A stretch of 64,000 nt of DNA from Roseiarcus sp963761435 (GCA_963761435.1 CAVXHJ010000026.1:1-64000); one strand, 5' to 3'; counted from the stretch's first letter, positions 26,369 to 35,183 are shown. The notes: generated from the sequence alone by a model not told the origin. Numbers and translations: made by a program.

Positions 26369-27382
26369 ATGACGCTTCGCCGCGCTTTTGCCTGTTATTT
26401 CGCGGTCGCCGCGGCGCTATGGTCGGTCGCTTCCGCGTCGCCGGCGTCGCCCGGCGAGGCGATGGGCGTAGCGCTCGAGGGATTCCCGTATCCGTATCCG
26501 GTCAATTTCCTGCCGCTCACCATCGAAGGCGAGGATTTGCGCCTCGCTTACATGGATGTAGCGCCCACGGGTGCGGCGACTGGGCGGACTGTCGTGCTGC
26601 TTCATGGACGAAATTTTCCCTCAAGCTATTGGGAGCCGACCATCAAGGCGCTGGCCGCGTCCGGCTACCGGGTCGTGGCTCCGGATCAAATCGGCTTCGG
26701 AAAGTCATCGAAGCCCGGCTTCGCCTATAGTTTCGACGCCATGGCCCGCGCCACGATCGCCCTGCTCGACAGTCTTCATGTCGATCGGTTCGACCTCGTG
26801 GGACATTCGATGGGCGGCATGCTGGCGGTCCGCCTCGCCCGGGCCTATGGCCCGCGTATCGACCATCTCATCCTCTATTCGCCGATCGGCCTCGAGGACT
26901 ATCGCTTTTATGCGCCGCCCGTGACGGATGATGAGCTTGCCAGGCGCGAACGCGAACTGACTGCGGACGGCTATCGCAAGCAACTGATGACCAATTACGC
27001 GCTGAGCCTGCCGTCGAGCGCGATCGAGCCGTTCGTCCAGTTGCGCGAGGAGATCAAAGAGAGCGGCGAATATCCGCGCTGGCTGAAATCGTTCGTGGCG
27101 TCATACCAGATGATCTACGCCCAGCCCGTCGCGCACGAGATTCCGCTCATCGACCGGCCGACGCTGTTCATCATGGGGGCGAACGACCACAACGCGCCGG
27201 GGCGCCCATTCGCCCCGCCTGAGCTGCGCAGCAAGATGGGCCAGAACGCCGCGCTGGCGGAATCGCTCGCCGCGCGCATGTCCAACGCCAGGGTTGTGGT
27301 GTTCGAAGGCGTCGGCCATTTGGGACATCTCGAAGCGACGCAACGCTTCAACGACACGCTTCTGAATTTTCTTGGCCACTAG
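26369..27382 (+). CDS. Alpha/beta hydrolase with signal peptide
   Basis: This 337-residue hydrolase begins with a hydrophobic leader (FACYFAVAAALWSVASASPA), so it is probably exported. The oxyanion stretch is VVLLHGRNFPSSYWEP. The nucleophile elbow is GHSMGG with Ser147, the acid lies in FIMGANDHNAPG and the histidine in VGHLGHLE. Length and motif order fit the epoxide hydrolase/haloalkane dehalogenase-like subgroup. Substrate unknown. It directly precedes the paaK gene on the same strand, but a promoter-like segment separates the two, so membership in that operon is uncertain. Confidence 0.92.
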   Translation: MTLRRAFACYFAVAAALWSVASASPASPGEAMGVALEGFPYPYPVNFLPLTIEGEDLRLAYMDVAPTGAATGRTVVLLHGRNFPSSYWEPTIKALAASGYRVVAPDQIGFGKSSKPGFAYSFDAMARATIALLDSLHVDRFDLVGHSMGGMLAVRLARAYGPRIDHLILYSPIGLEDYRFYAPPVTDDELARRERELTADGYRKQLMTNYALSLPSSAIEPFVQLREEIKESGEYPRWLKSFVASYQMIYAQPVAHEIPLIDRPTLFIMGANDHNAPGRPFAPPELRSKMGQNAALAESLAARMSNARVVVFEGVGHLGHLEATQRFNDTLLNFLGH

Positions 27383-27419
27383 GGCCTTTGCCGCCCGGCG
27401 CGACGAAGGCGACGCGCGC

Positions 27420-27448
27420 TTGACGATCGGGCGCCCCGCTTGCGAGAT
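27420..27448 (+). promoter_or_regulatory. Promoter-like segment before paaK, shared with the TRAP operon
   Basis: TTGACG (27420-27425), then a 17-base spacer, then CGAGAT. The segment GCGCGCTTGACGATCGG is identical over 17 bases to the one before the TRAP operon at 30342. It resembles a sigma-70 promoter with a good -35 and a weak -10 box. Confidence 0.55.
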
Positions 27449-27491
27449 AACCAAAAATCGTCCGATGCGGTCCACGCGCCAGGGAGGACAC

Positions 27492-27545
27492 ATGCCCGGA
27501 TCGACAGAGCCTCGCGCCGCCGGAGACCTCGGGGCGCCCTCATGA
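27492..27545 (+). other. 17-codon upstream reading frame overlapping the paaK start
   Basis: ATG 27492 has the best ribosome site of the region (AGGGAGGA, spacing about 5). It encodes MPGSTEPRAAGDLGAPS and stops with TGA inside the ATGA of the paaK start (27542). It may be a leader peptide coupling translation to paaK. Alternatively it is the true paaK N-terminus split by an undetected indel, which is common in this window. Confidence 0.45.
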
Positions 27546-28855
27546 AGCTCGGCCCGGCGCCGGACAAGAACCTGCTCGATCCGATCGAGACAGCGTCCCG
27601 CGACGAGATCACAGCGCTCCAGACGCACAGGATGGCTGCCACGCTGCGTCGCACCTACGACAACGTCCCGGCGATCCGGACCAAGTTCGAAGCTCATGGC
27701 GTTCATCCGGATGATTTTCGAACCCTTGCGGATCTCGCCCTCTTTCCCTTCACCGCCAAGGCGGACATGCGAGCCAATTACCCGTTCGGCCTCCTGGCCG
27801 TGCCGCGAACTCAGCTCGCTCGTGTACATGCTTCGTCCGGCACGACCGGCAAGCCCACGGTGGTCGGCTATACGGCGAACGACCTCGACACATGGAGCGA
27901 GGTCGTCGCGCGGACCATTCGCGCCGCCGGCGGGCGCAAGGGGATGATGGCTCACAACGCCTACGGCTATGGTCTTTTCACCGGCGGTCTTGGCTACCAC
28001 TACGGCGCTCAGCGGCTGGGCTGCACGCTCGTGCCCATCTCCGGCGGCATGACCGAACGCCAAGTCCAGCTGATCAACGATTTCGCGCCTGAGGTCCTGT
28101 TCGCCACGCCGTCCTATGCCCTGTGTCTGGTCGACGAGTTCCGCGCGCAGGGGCTCGACCCGCGTCGTTCGTCGCTGAAGCTCGGCTCCTTCGGCGCGGA
28201 GCCATGGACCAATGCGATGCGCGACGAACTCGAAGACGCCTTCGGGATCGACGCGCTGGACAGCTACGGCCTCTCCGAGGTCATCGGCCCCGGCGTCGCC
28301 GGCGAGTGCGTCGAGACCAAGGACGGCCTCCATATCTGGGAAGATCACTTCTATCCCGAGATCGTCGATCCGCGGACCGGGGCGCCGCTGCCGGATGGCG
28401 AGCGCGGTGAACTCGTCCTCACCTCGCTGACCAAGGAGGCAATGCCTGTCGTCCGCTACCGCACCGGGGACCTCACCCGATTGCTCCCGGGCACGGCGCG
28501 CTCGATGCGGCGGATGGAAAAAGTGTCAGGCCGGTCGGACGACATGATGATCGTGCGCGGCGTCAATGTGTTTCCAAGCCAGATCGAAGAACTTTTGCTT
28601 CGGGTTCCGACGTTTTCCGGGCACTACCAGCTCGTTCTGACTCGAGAAGGCCGGCTTGACGAACTGGAGGTCCAGGTCGAAGCGAGACCATCGGCCGAAT
28701 CGGACGAGCTGCGAGGGCGCAGCGCCCGCGAACTCGCGCATGAAATCAAGGAGCGCATCGGCGTCAACGCGAAGGTGAGCGTCTTGTCGCCGGGGCGGAT
28801 TGAACGCTCGCCAGGCAAGGCGAAACAAGTCGTCGACAAAAGGCCGAAAGCATGA
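27542..28855 (+). CDS. paaK: Phenylacetate-CoA ligase-like enzyme (PaaK family)
   Basis: This 437-residue adenylate-forming ligase activates an arylacetate or similar acid to its CoA thioester with ATP. The P-loop-like motif is SSGTTGKPT (residues 98-106). PaaK-specific blocks are YDNVPAIRTKFEAHGV, HNAYGYGLFTGGLGYHYGAQ, GAEPWTNAMRDELE, SYGLSEVIGPGVAGEC and the C-terminal GRSDDMMIVRGVNVFPSQIE. ATG 27542 aligns with family N-termini. Its stop overlaps the dpgC-like start by 4 bases (ATGA), so the two are cotranscribed and probably act in sequence. It could be a ligase for phenylacetate, a hydroxyphenylacetate or a longer aryl acid; the CoA product is the expected substrate of the next enzyme. 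Confidence 0.93.
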   Translation: MKLGPAPDKNLLDPIETASRDEITALQTHRMAATLRRTYDNVPAIRTKFEAHGVHPDDFRTLADLALFPFTAKADMRANYPFGLLAVPRTQLARVHASSGTTGKPTVVGYTANDLDTWSEVVARTIRAAGGRKGMMAHNAYGYGLFTGGLGYHYGAQRLGCTLVPISGGMTERQVQLINDFAPEVLFATPSYALCLVDEFRAQGLDPRRSSLKLGSFGAEPWTNAMRDELEDAFGIDALDSYGLSEVIGPGVAGECVETKDGLHIWEDHFYPEIVDPRTGAPLPDGERGELVLTSLTKEAMPVVRYRTGDLTRLLPGTARSMRRMEKVSGRSDDMMIVRGVNVFPSQIEELLLRVPTFSGHYQLVLTREGRLDELEVQVEARPSAESDELRGRSARELAHEIKERIGVNAKVSVLSPGRIERSPGKAKQVVDKRPKA

Positions 28856-30255
28856 CATCCGCGACGGCGTCCGCTTCAATGCTCATGCGCGCGGCCGGCC
28901 TGCCTGAGCAGGCGGTGGCCGAATGGTCGCGCGCCTTCCCGGCCGGGACGGGTCCCTATGAGTCCGACGTCCCGAGGTTTGCCTCGTTCTGGGGCCAAGC
29001 GTCGGCGCTCCTCCGGACTCTGCCGCGAAAGCCCGCGCGCAATGAGGCCGAGCAGGCCGCAGTGGAGGCGCTCCTCTCCGTCGCCCGCGCCTCGCGCGAA
29101 GCCTTTCTCGCCGCGCACGTCGATCACGTCTATGGAATCCTGACGGAAAAGCGCTCGATCTTCCGCCGCCTCGACGACCTTGCCTATGCCGCGGCGAAGC
29201 TTGTTCCTGGACTGGTCCCCACCAGAGAGGAGGTCGACGCCGAAGCCGCTCATCGGCAGGGCGACAAAGATGGCGTCGAAATCGACCAGGGCATTTTTCT
29301 CGCCCACGTCCTGTCACGCCCGGATCTCGGCGGTCATCTTTGTCACGCGATGCTGCTGCCGCGGCCGGAAAGCGCCGCTCTTGCCGCCGAATTCGCCTCG
29401 CGCGGCTCGCTCGATCTCGGCGCCGCCCGTCTGAGCAGGCGAGGCAAGGCTGTCCAGCTCGACATGATCAATCCGCGCTTCCTCAACGCCGAGGACGACA
29501 CGACCCTGTCGCAGACGGAGCTTGCGGTTGATGTCGCGATCGTCGATCGAACAACCGAGATCGCGGTCATGCGCGGCGTTGCGGTCGAGAACGAGAAATA
29601 TCGCGGCAAACGCATTTTTGGCGCCGGGATCAACCTCACCCACCTCTACCTCGGCAAAATTCCCTTTCTCTGGTTCCTGATCCGCGACCTCGGCTATGTG
29701 CACAAGCTTTTGCGCGGCGTCGCCGATCCGAACAGCATACCGGACGACGTGAACGGTCGCGGGATTGAAAAGCTGTGGATCGCCGCTGTCGACGCGTTCG
29801 CCATCGGCGGCCATTGCCAGGCGCTCTTGTGCATGGACTATGTCCTTGCCGCGTCCGACGCCTTTCTCACCTTGCCGGCCCGCAAGGAAGGAATTATCCC
29901 GGGCTTCGCGAATTTGCGCATGCCGCGGTTTGTCGGCGATCGCATTGCGCGCCAAGCCATCCTCTATGAGCGCAGGCTGGACTGCGACAGCCCGGAAGGG
30001 CGTCTGATCTGCGATGAGATCGCGCCCGCCGCCGAGATGGACGCCGCCGTCGACCGCGTCGCCGCGGGGCTCACGAGCGCGGGCGCCGTCAGCGCTGTCG
30101 GCAACCGCCGCGCCTTCAGAGTCGGCCAGGAACCGCTCGATCTCTTTCGCCGTTATGCCGCAGTCTACGCGCGCGAGCAGGCCTATTGTCACTTCAGCCC
30201 GGCCCTTATCGCCAATCTTGAGCGCAATTGGGACGCGAAAAACAGAAAGGTCTAA
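28852..30255 (+). CDS. DpgC-like cofactor-free acyl-CoA dioxygenase (crotonase fold)
   Basis: This 467-residue protein has an N-terminal helical domain (about 1-215) and a crotonase-fold C-terminal domain, the two-part build of DpgC, (3,5-dihydroxyphenyl)acetyl-CoA 1,2-dioxygenase. DpgC-specific blocks are RIFGAGINLTHLYLGKIPFL (oxyanion-hole segment around 257-261), RGIEKLWIAAVDAFAIGGHC with the second oxyanion glycines G319/G320, LAASDAFLTLPARKEGIIPG, and FANLRMPRFVGDRIARQAIL. Ordinary enoyl-CoA hydratases are about 260 residues and lack the KEGIIPG-x-ANLR stretch. By family knowledge the reaction would be O2-dependent conversion of an arylacetyl-CoA to arylglyoxylate plus CoA without cofactor. 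Coupling to a PaaK ligase supports an arylacetyl-CoA substrate. Whether it hydroxylates, hydrates or oxygenates is not provable here. Confidence 0.85.
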   Translation: MTSATASASMLMRAAGLPEQAVAEWSRAFPAGTGPYESDVPRFASFWGQASALLRTLPRKPARNEAEQAAVEALLSVARASREAFLAAHVDHVYGILTEKRSIFRRLDDLAYAAAKLVPGLVPTREEVDAEAAHRQGDKDGVEIDQGIFLAHVLSRPDLGGHLCHAMLLPRPESAALAAEFASRGSLDLGAARLSRRGKAVQLDMINPRFLNAEDDTTLSQTELAVDVAIVDRTTEIAVMRGVAVENEKYRGKRIFGAGINLTHLYLGKIPFLWFLIRDLGYVHKLLRGVADPNSIPDDVNGRGIEKLWIAAVDAFAIGGHCQALLCMDYVLAASDAFLTLPARKEGIIPGFANLRMPRFVGDRIARQAILYERRLDCDSPEGRLICDEIAPAAEMDAAVDRVAAGLTSAGAVSAVGNRRAFRVGQEPLDLFRRYAAVYAREQAYCHFSPALIANLERNWDAKNRKV

Positions 30256-30341
30256 AGGCCGGTAGGGCGCGCTCGCCGACCGGGCCCGGCCGGGTCCCCG
30301 ACACGGCGCTACAGACGTCGCCGCTTCCTCCGAATGCGCGC

Positions 30342-30370
30342 TTGACGATCGGCGCCGACGCCTGCGAAAT
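30342..30370 (+). promoter_or_regulatory. Promoter-like segment before the TRAP-dehydratase operon
   Basis: TTGACG (30342-30347), a 17-base spacer and CGAAAT. The preceding and overlapping 17 bases are identical to those at 27414-27430 before paaK, and the spacing is the same. This indicates common control of the two transcription units. Confidence 0.55.
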
Positions 30371-30412
30371 GGTCAGACAACCATACGAATGGCTGAGGCG
30401 CCGGGAGGAGAT

Positions 30413-31477
30413 ATGACGAGACTGCCCGCTTTCCGATGGCGCCTCGCGGCGGCTTGGCGCCTATGCGCTGCGCTGGCTCTCCTTGGTCTGGCGGGAGGCG
30501 CCGCCGGCCCTGCTTTCGCTGAGGACAAGGAAGTCGATCTCAGGCTGTCGCTTTGGGTCCCGCCCGCCCATCCGCTGACGGGAGCCGCCAAGGCGTGGGC
30601 GGACGACATCGCGAAGGCGTCCAACGGCACGATCAAGATCACCGTCTTTCCCTCCGAGCAGCTCGGCAAGGCGTTCGATCATTACGACATGGCGCGCGAC
30701 GACATCGCCGACATCACCTACGTCAACCCGGGCTATCAGCCGGGCCGCTTCCCGATCATCGCCATCGGCCAGATGCCGTTCACGTTCGGCGACGCCCGCA
30801 AGGGCACGGCGGCGCTCAACTCCTGGTATCGCAAATACGCGCCGACGGAGATGAAGGACACTCATTTCTGCTTCGCCTTCATTCACGATCCCGGCGCTCT
30901 GCACGCCCGCAAGAAGATCGTCATGCCGGAGGACCTCAAGGGGGTGAAGGTGCGCCCGGCGCAGAGCACGATCGCTGAGCTCGTGAAGACGCTTGGCGGC
31001 ACGAATGTTCAAGCCTCGGCCCCGGAGGCGCGCGAGGTGCTCGAGCGCGGCGTCGCCGACGCGATCACATTCCCGTGGGGTTCGCTTTATCTCTTTGGCA
31101 TCGACAAGGTCGTCAAGTACCACATCGACGAGCCGCTCTACACGACAGTGTTCACCTTCTCGATGAACAAGGACAAATACAACTCCATGAGCCCGGCCCA
31201 GAAGAAGGTCATGGACGATCATTGCTCGACCGACTGGGCGGTGAAGATCGCCGGTCCCTGGGGCGACTTCGAATCAGCCGGACGCGACAAGATGCGGGCG
31301 GATACCGCCCACCACGAGGTCTACAAGCTGACCCCTGAACAGATGCAGGCATGGCAGGCCACGGTCGAGCCGCTCAGGGCGAGCTGGGCGGCGGCGGTCA
31401 AGCAGGCCGGCGCCGATCCGGACGCGGCGCTCGCCGAACTCAACGCGGCGATCGCGAAATACGGCGCCGGTCCATGA
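30413..31477 (+). CDS. TRAP transporter periplasmic solute-binding protein DctP
   Basis: This 354-residue DctP-type protein has an N-terminal signal (LCAALALLGLAGGAAGPAFA). ATG 30413 has GGGAGGAG upstream. Motifs are LWVPPAHPLTGAAKAWADDI, FPSEQLGKAFDHYDMARDD, KIVMPEDLKGVKVRPAQSTI and SAPEAREVLERGVADAITFP. The arginine in VKVRPAQ is the expected carboxylate anchor. It differs from the two DctP proteins at 3.9 and 20 kb in these stretches and belongs to a separate branch. Its stop overlaps the dctQ start by 4 bases. The ligand may be the aryl acid handled by paaK and the dpgC-like gene, or the sugar acid handled by the dehydratase downstream (both inferred). Confidence 0.93.
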   Translation: MTRLPAFRWRLAAAWRLCAALALLGLAGGAAGPAFAEDKEVDLRLSLWVPPAHPLTGAAKAWADDIAKASNGTIKITVFPSEQLGKAFDHYDMARDDIADITYVNPGYQPGRFPIIAIGQMPFTFGDARKGTAALNSWYRKYAPTEMKDTHFCFAFIHDPGALHARKKIVMPEDLKGVKVRPAQSTIAELVKTLGGTNVQASAPEAREVLERGVADAITFPWGSLYLFGIDKVVKYHIDEPLYTTVFTFSMNKDKYNSMSPAQKKVMDDHCSTDWAVKIAGPWGDFESAGRDKMRADTAHHEVYKLTPEQMQAWQATVEPLRASWAAAVKQAGADPDAALAELNAAIAKYGAGP

Positions 31478-32016
31478 CCTTCGCCGAGCCGCGAGGCGGG
31501 CGGATCAAAGTCAATCTCATGGACCGCTTCATCGACGGCATCGAGCTCGCCGCCGCGGCCTTTATCGGCATTGTCGCCGTCGACATTTTCGTCTCCGTCC
31601 TGCTTCGCTATCTCTTCAGCGCGTCGATCCCCAATTCGTATGACTTCGGCCGGCTCTTGCTCGGCATTCTCATCTTCTGGGGCATCGCGGCGACCAGCTA
31701 TCGCGGCGGCCACATCACCGTCGACCTCGTCTGGGCCGCGGCTTCTCCGCGCGGGAAACGCGCTATCGACGTCTTCGCCACGCTGGTGCTCTTGTTCGTG
31801 GTCGCCGTTCAGACCGCGATGCTGTTCGACAAGGTGCGCACCACCCGCGCCGACCATGTGTTGACCTATGATCTTCACCTGCCGACCTGGCCGTTCTTCG
31901 CCGTCGCCTGGGCGGGCGACGTCTCCGCCGTCATCCTGATCGCGGTGCGCACCTACCGGCTCATTTTCCACCCCGAGAAGCTCGCCCCGGACCCGATCGC
32001 CAAGGCGCTCGAATGA
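31474..32016 (+). CDS. TRAP transporter small membrane subunit DctQ
   Basis: This 180-residue membrane protein has four predicted helices, among them ELAAAAFIGIVAVDIFVSVL, LLLGILIFWGIAATSY, FATLVLLFVVAVQTAMLF and the last near VSAVILIAVRTYRLIF. The DctQ signature is SYDFGRLLLGILIFWG plus YRGGHITVDLVW. ATG 31474 overlaps the dctP stop. It joins the large subunit encoded 10 bases downstream to form the permease; here the two subunits are separate, unlike the fused forms elsewhere in the window. Confidence 0.92.
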   Translation: MTFAEPRGGRIKVNLMDRFIDGIELAAAAFIGIVAVDIFVSVLLRYLFSASIPNSYDFGRLLLGILIFWGIAATSYRGGHITVDLVWAAASPRGKRAIDVFATLVLLFVVAVQTAMLFDKVRTTRADHVLTYDLHLPTWPFFAVAWAGDVSAVILIAVRTYRLIFHPEKLAPDPIAKALE

Positions 32017-32026
32017 GGCGCGGGCA

Positions 32027-33325
32027 ATGAGCTCCGATGCGGCGGCCGTCATCGGCTTTGTCGCTCTGTTCGGGCTGATCTTGCTGCGGGTGCCGGTCGG
32101 GATGGCGATGGGTCTCGTCGGCGTGACCGGCTACGGCGCCATCGTCGGCGTCGGGCCGGCATTGAAGATGGTCGGCCAGACCTCGATGCGCACCGTCACC
32201 GACTACACGTTCGGCGTCATCCCGATGTTTCTCCTGATGGGGGCCTTTGTTTCCGCTTCCGGGATGAGCCGCGAATTGTTCCGGGCGGCCAACAGCTTTG
32301 TCGGCCATTGGCGGGGCGGCCTCGGCCTCGCCACCATCGCCGCCTGCGCCGGCTTCGCCGCGATCAGCGGATCGTCGGTCGCGACCGCGGCGACCTTCGC
32401 CACCGTCGCCTATCCGGAGATGCGGCGGTACGCCTATCCACAGTCTTTCGCCGCCGGGGTGATCGCGGCCGGCGGTACGCTCGGGGCCATCTTTCCTCCC
32501 TCGACGGTGCTTGCCGTCTATGGCCTGATCACCCAACAGGACATTGGCAAACTGTTCATCGCCGGGATCCTGCCCGGCGTGCTCGCCGTCTCGATGTACA
32601 TGCTGACCATCGCCGCCATCGGACTCGCGCGGCCGGGCTTTCTCCCGGCGGGGCCGCCCAGCGAATGGAGCGAGAGGCTCAAGTCGCTGCGCGACGTGTG
32701 GGCGGCGCTCGCGCTGTTCGTGTTCGTGATCGGCGGGCTTTATGGCGGCCTGTTCACGCCGACAGAGGCGGGGGGCGTCGGCGCCTGCGGCGCGTTTCTG
32801 ATCTCTGTCGCCCGCGGCCGGCTCGACGCCGCCGGCGTGCGTGCGGCGCTGCTCCAGGCCACCCGCACCGCCGCGGCGGTGTTCACCGTTCTTATCGGCG
32901 CGCTCCTGTTCGGCTATTTCCTGACCGTCACTCAGACGCCGCAAAGAGTGACCGAATTTCTCACCGGCCTCGGGGTCGGCCGCTACGGGGTGCTGGCGCT
33001 GATCATGCTGATGTATCTCGCTCTGGGCTGCCTGATGGACGCGATGGCGATGATCATCCTCACCGTGCCGATCGTCTTTCCGGTGGTGACGGCGCTGGGC
33101 TTCGACCCGATCTGGTTCGGGATCATCATCGTCATGACCGTCGAACTTGGGCTCATCCATCCGCCGGTCGGCATGAACGTCTTTGTCATCAAGACCGCGG
33201 TCAAGGACATCAGCTTCGCCACGATCTTCAAGGGCGTCGTGCCGTTCATCCTGACCGACATAATCAGGCTCGTCATCCTGATCGCGTTTCCGCCGATCGC
33301 GCTCACCCTGCCCAGCCTGATGTAG
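32027..33325 (+). CDS. TRAP transporter large membrane subunit DctM
   Basis: This 432-residue permease has about twelve helices. Family motifs are RVPVGMAMGLVGVTGYGAIV, VTDYTFGVIPMFLLMGAFVS, AISGSSVATAATFATVAYPE, GTLGAIFPPSTVLAVYG and TPTEAGGVGACGAFL. The late helix GCLMDAMAMIILTVPIVFPV and the motif ELGLIHPPVGMNVFVIK are canonical for DctM. It is the ion-coupled translocation subunit for the ligand bound by the DctP protein at 30413. The dehydratase gene follows 37 bases downstream on the same strand. Confidence 0.94.
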   Translation: MSSDAAAVIGFVALFGLILLRVPVGMAMGLVGVTGYGAIVGVGPALKMVGQTSMRTVTDYTFGVIPMFLLMGAFVSASGMSRELFRAANSFVGHWRGGLGLATIAACAGFAAISGSSVATAATFATVAYPEMRRYAYPQSFAAGVIAAGGTLGAIFPPSTVLAVYGLITQQDIGKLFIAGILPGVLAVSMYMLTIAAIGLARPGFLPAGPPSEWSERLKSLRDVWAALALFVFVIGGLYGGLFTPTEAGGVGACGAFLISVARGRLDAAGVRAALLQATRTAAAVFTVLIGALLFGYFLTVTQTPQRVTEFLTGLGVGRYGVLALIMLMYLALGCLMDAMAMIILTVPIVFPVVTALGFDPIWFGIIIVMTVELGLIHPPVGMNVFVIKTAVKDISFATIFKGVVPFILTDIIRLVILIAFPPIALTLPSLM

Positions 33326-33362
33326 AATGAACCCCGACCCCTCACGGAAAGGACAATCGACG

Positions 33363-35093
33363 ATGGCGCGCAAGCGGCCCGAAGATCTCCGCAGTCATCG
33401 CTGGTACGGCGTCAACGATCTGCGCGCGTTCACCCATCGCTCGCGGACCGCGGGGATGGGCTATCAACGCTCCGACTATGCGGGGAAACCGGTGATCGCG
33501 ATCCTGAACACTTGGAGCGACATCAATCCCTGCCACTCTCATTTCAGGCAGCGGGTCGAGGAAGTGAAGCGCGGCGTATGGGAGGCGGGAGGCTTCCCCG
33601 TCGAGCTGCCGGCGATGACGCTCTCCGAACCGTTCCAGAAGCCGACGACCATGATGTACCGCAACTTCCTGGCGATGGAGACCGAGGAGGCGCTGCGCTC
33701 CTACCCGGCCGACGGCGCGGTGTTGATGGGCGGGTGCGACAAGACGACGCCGGCGCTCCTGATGGGCGCGATCTCGATGAACCTGCCGGCTATCTTCATG
33801 CCCGGCGGCCCGATGCTGCGCGGGAACTGGCGAGGCGAGGCTCTGGGCTCAGGGAGCGACGTATGGAAATACTGGGCGGAATTGCGCGCCGGCGCCATCA
33901 CGCAAACGGACTGGGAGGAGATCGAGCAGAGCATCGCCCGCTCGCCCGGCCATTGCATGACGATGGGCACCGCCTCGACCATGACGAGCGCCGCTGAGGC
34001 GCTGGGCATGACGCTGCCGGGCGCCGCCTCGATCCCCGCCGTCGATTCGCGGCATGCGGTGATGGCGGTCATGACCGGCAAGCGCGCCGTCGATATGGTC
34101 TGGGACGATCTCAAGCCGTCCGACGTCATCAGCAGCGATTCGATCCGCAACGCCGTCGCCGCGGTGCTTGCGATCGGCGGCTCGACCAACGCCGTCGTGC
34201 ATCTGATCGCCCTCGCGCGCCGGGCCGGGCTTGAGCTCGATCTCGACACATTCGACCAGGTGGCGCGGGAAACGCCGCTGCTGGCGAACATTCGACCGTC
34301 GGGAGCCTACCTGATGGAGGATTTCTTCTATGCCGGCGGCCTGCCGGCGGTGCTCAAGCAATTGGCTGTTGGCGGCAGGCTCAGGGTCGGCGCGCGCACC
34401 GTGAACGGCGCGGCGATCGGAGAAAACGTCGAGCAGGCGCGAATTTTCAATGAAGACGTCATTCGGCCGCTCAACAATCCGCTGGTCGCGTCCGACAGCC
34501 TCGCAATTCTGCGCGGCAACCTCGCGCCGGACGGCGCGATTATCAAGCCGCCCGCCGCCGAAACGCGCCTGCACCGGCATGCCGGCAAGGCGGTGGCGTT
34601 CGACGATTACAACGACATGGCGGCCCGCATCGACGATCCCAATCTCGATGTCGACGAGAACTCGGTCCTGGTGCTGAAAAGCGCCGGGCCGGTGGGAGCG
34701 CCGGGCATGCCCGAATGGGGCCAGCTGCCGATCCCGAAGAAGCTCCTGGCCAAGGGCGTGCGCGACATGGTGCGGGTTTCGGACGCGCGGATGAGCGGCA
34801 CGAGCTACGGCGCCTGTGTCCTGCATGTCGCCCCGGAATCGTTTGTCGGCGGACCGCTCGCCCTGGTGCGCGACGGCGACGTGATCGAGCTCGACATTCC
34901 CGCCCGCCGCCTCTCGCTGAACGTGAGCGACGAGGAGATGGCGCGGCGCCGCGCCGCCTGGCGAAAGCCTCCGCCCCGCTATGAGCGGGGCTATGGCCGG
35001 CTGTTCTCGGAGCATGTCAGCCAGGCGAACGAAGGCTGCGACTTCGACTTTCTCGAGCGCGGCGCGTCCACGCCCGACCCCGAAATCCACTAG
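33363..35093 (+). CDS. IlvD/Edd-family sugar-acid dehydratase
   Basis: This 576-residue iron-sulfur dehydratase removes water from a 2,3-dihydroxy acid to give a 2-keto-3-deoxy acid. The cluster cysteines are C57 (DINPCHSHF), C125 (MGGCDKTTPALLMG) and C198 (SPGHCMTMGTASTM). The C-terminal swivel domain contains SDARMSGTSYGACVLHVAPE. The sequence RSPGHCMTMGTASTMTSAAE and the long N-terminus (RSHRWYGVNDLRAFTHRSRT) are typical of the pentonate/hexonate branch (L-arabinonate, D-xylonate, D-gluconate dehydratases) rather than of IlvD for branched amino acids. ATG 33363 has AAAGGAC upstream. With the following HpaI aldolase it gives a plausible keto-deoxy sugar-acid pathway. Confidence 0.9.
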   Translation: MARKRPEDLRSHRWYGVNDLRAFTHRSRTAGMGYQRSDYAGKPVIAILNTWSDINPCHSHFRQRVEEVKRGVWEAGGFPVELPAMTLSEPFQKPTTMMYRNFLAMETEEALRSYPADGAVLMGGCDKTTPALLMGAISMNLPAIFMPGGPMLRGNWRGEALGSGSDVWKYWAELRAGAITQTDWEEIEQSIARSPGHCMTMGTASTMTSAAEALGMTLPGAASIPAVDSRHAVMAVMTGKRAVDMVWDDLKPSDVISSDSIRNAVAAVLAIGGSTNAVVHLIALARRAGLELDLDTFDQVARETPLLANIRPSGAYLMEDFFYAGGLPAVLKQLAVGGRLRVGARTVNGAAIGENVEQARIFNEDVIRPLNNPLVASDSLAILRGNLAPDGAIIKPPAAETRLHRHAGKAVAFDDYNDMAARIDDPNLDVDENSVLVLKSAGPVGAPGMPEWGQLPIPKKLLAKGVRDMVRVSDARMSGTSYGACVLHVAPESFVGGPLALVRDGDVIELDIPARRLSLNVSDEEMARRRAAWRKPPPRYERGYGRLFSEHVSQANEGCDFDFLERGASTPDPEIH

Positions 35094-35183
35094 GGCGAGA
35101 AGGCGACCATGCAAAGCGCAGCGGCGGCGCGCCGTCGATGACATCCGATGACAACTGATTCTGGACCCTTGGACGCACGCGCA

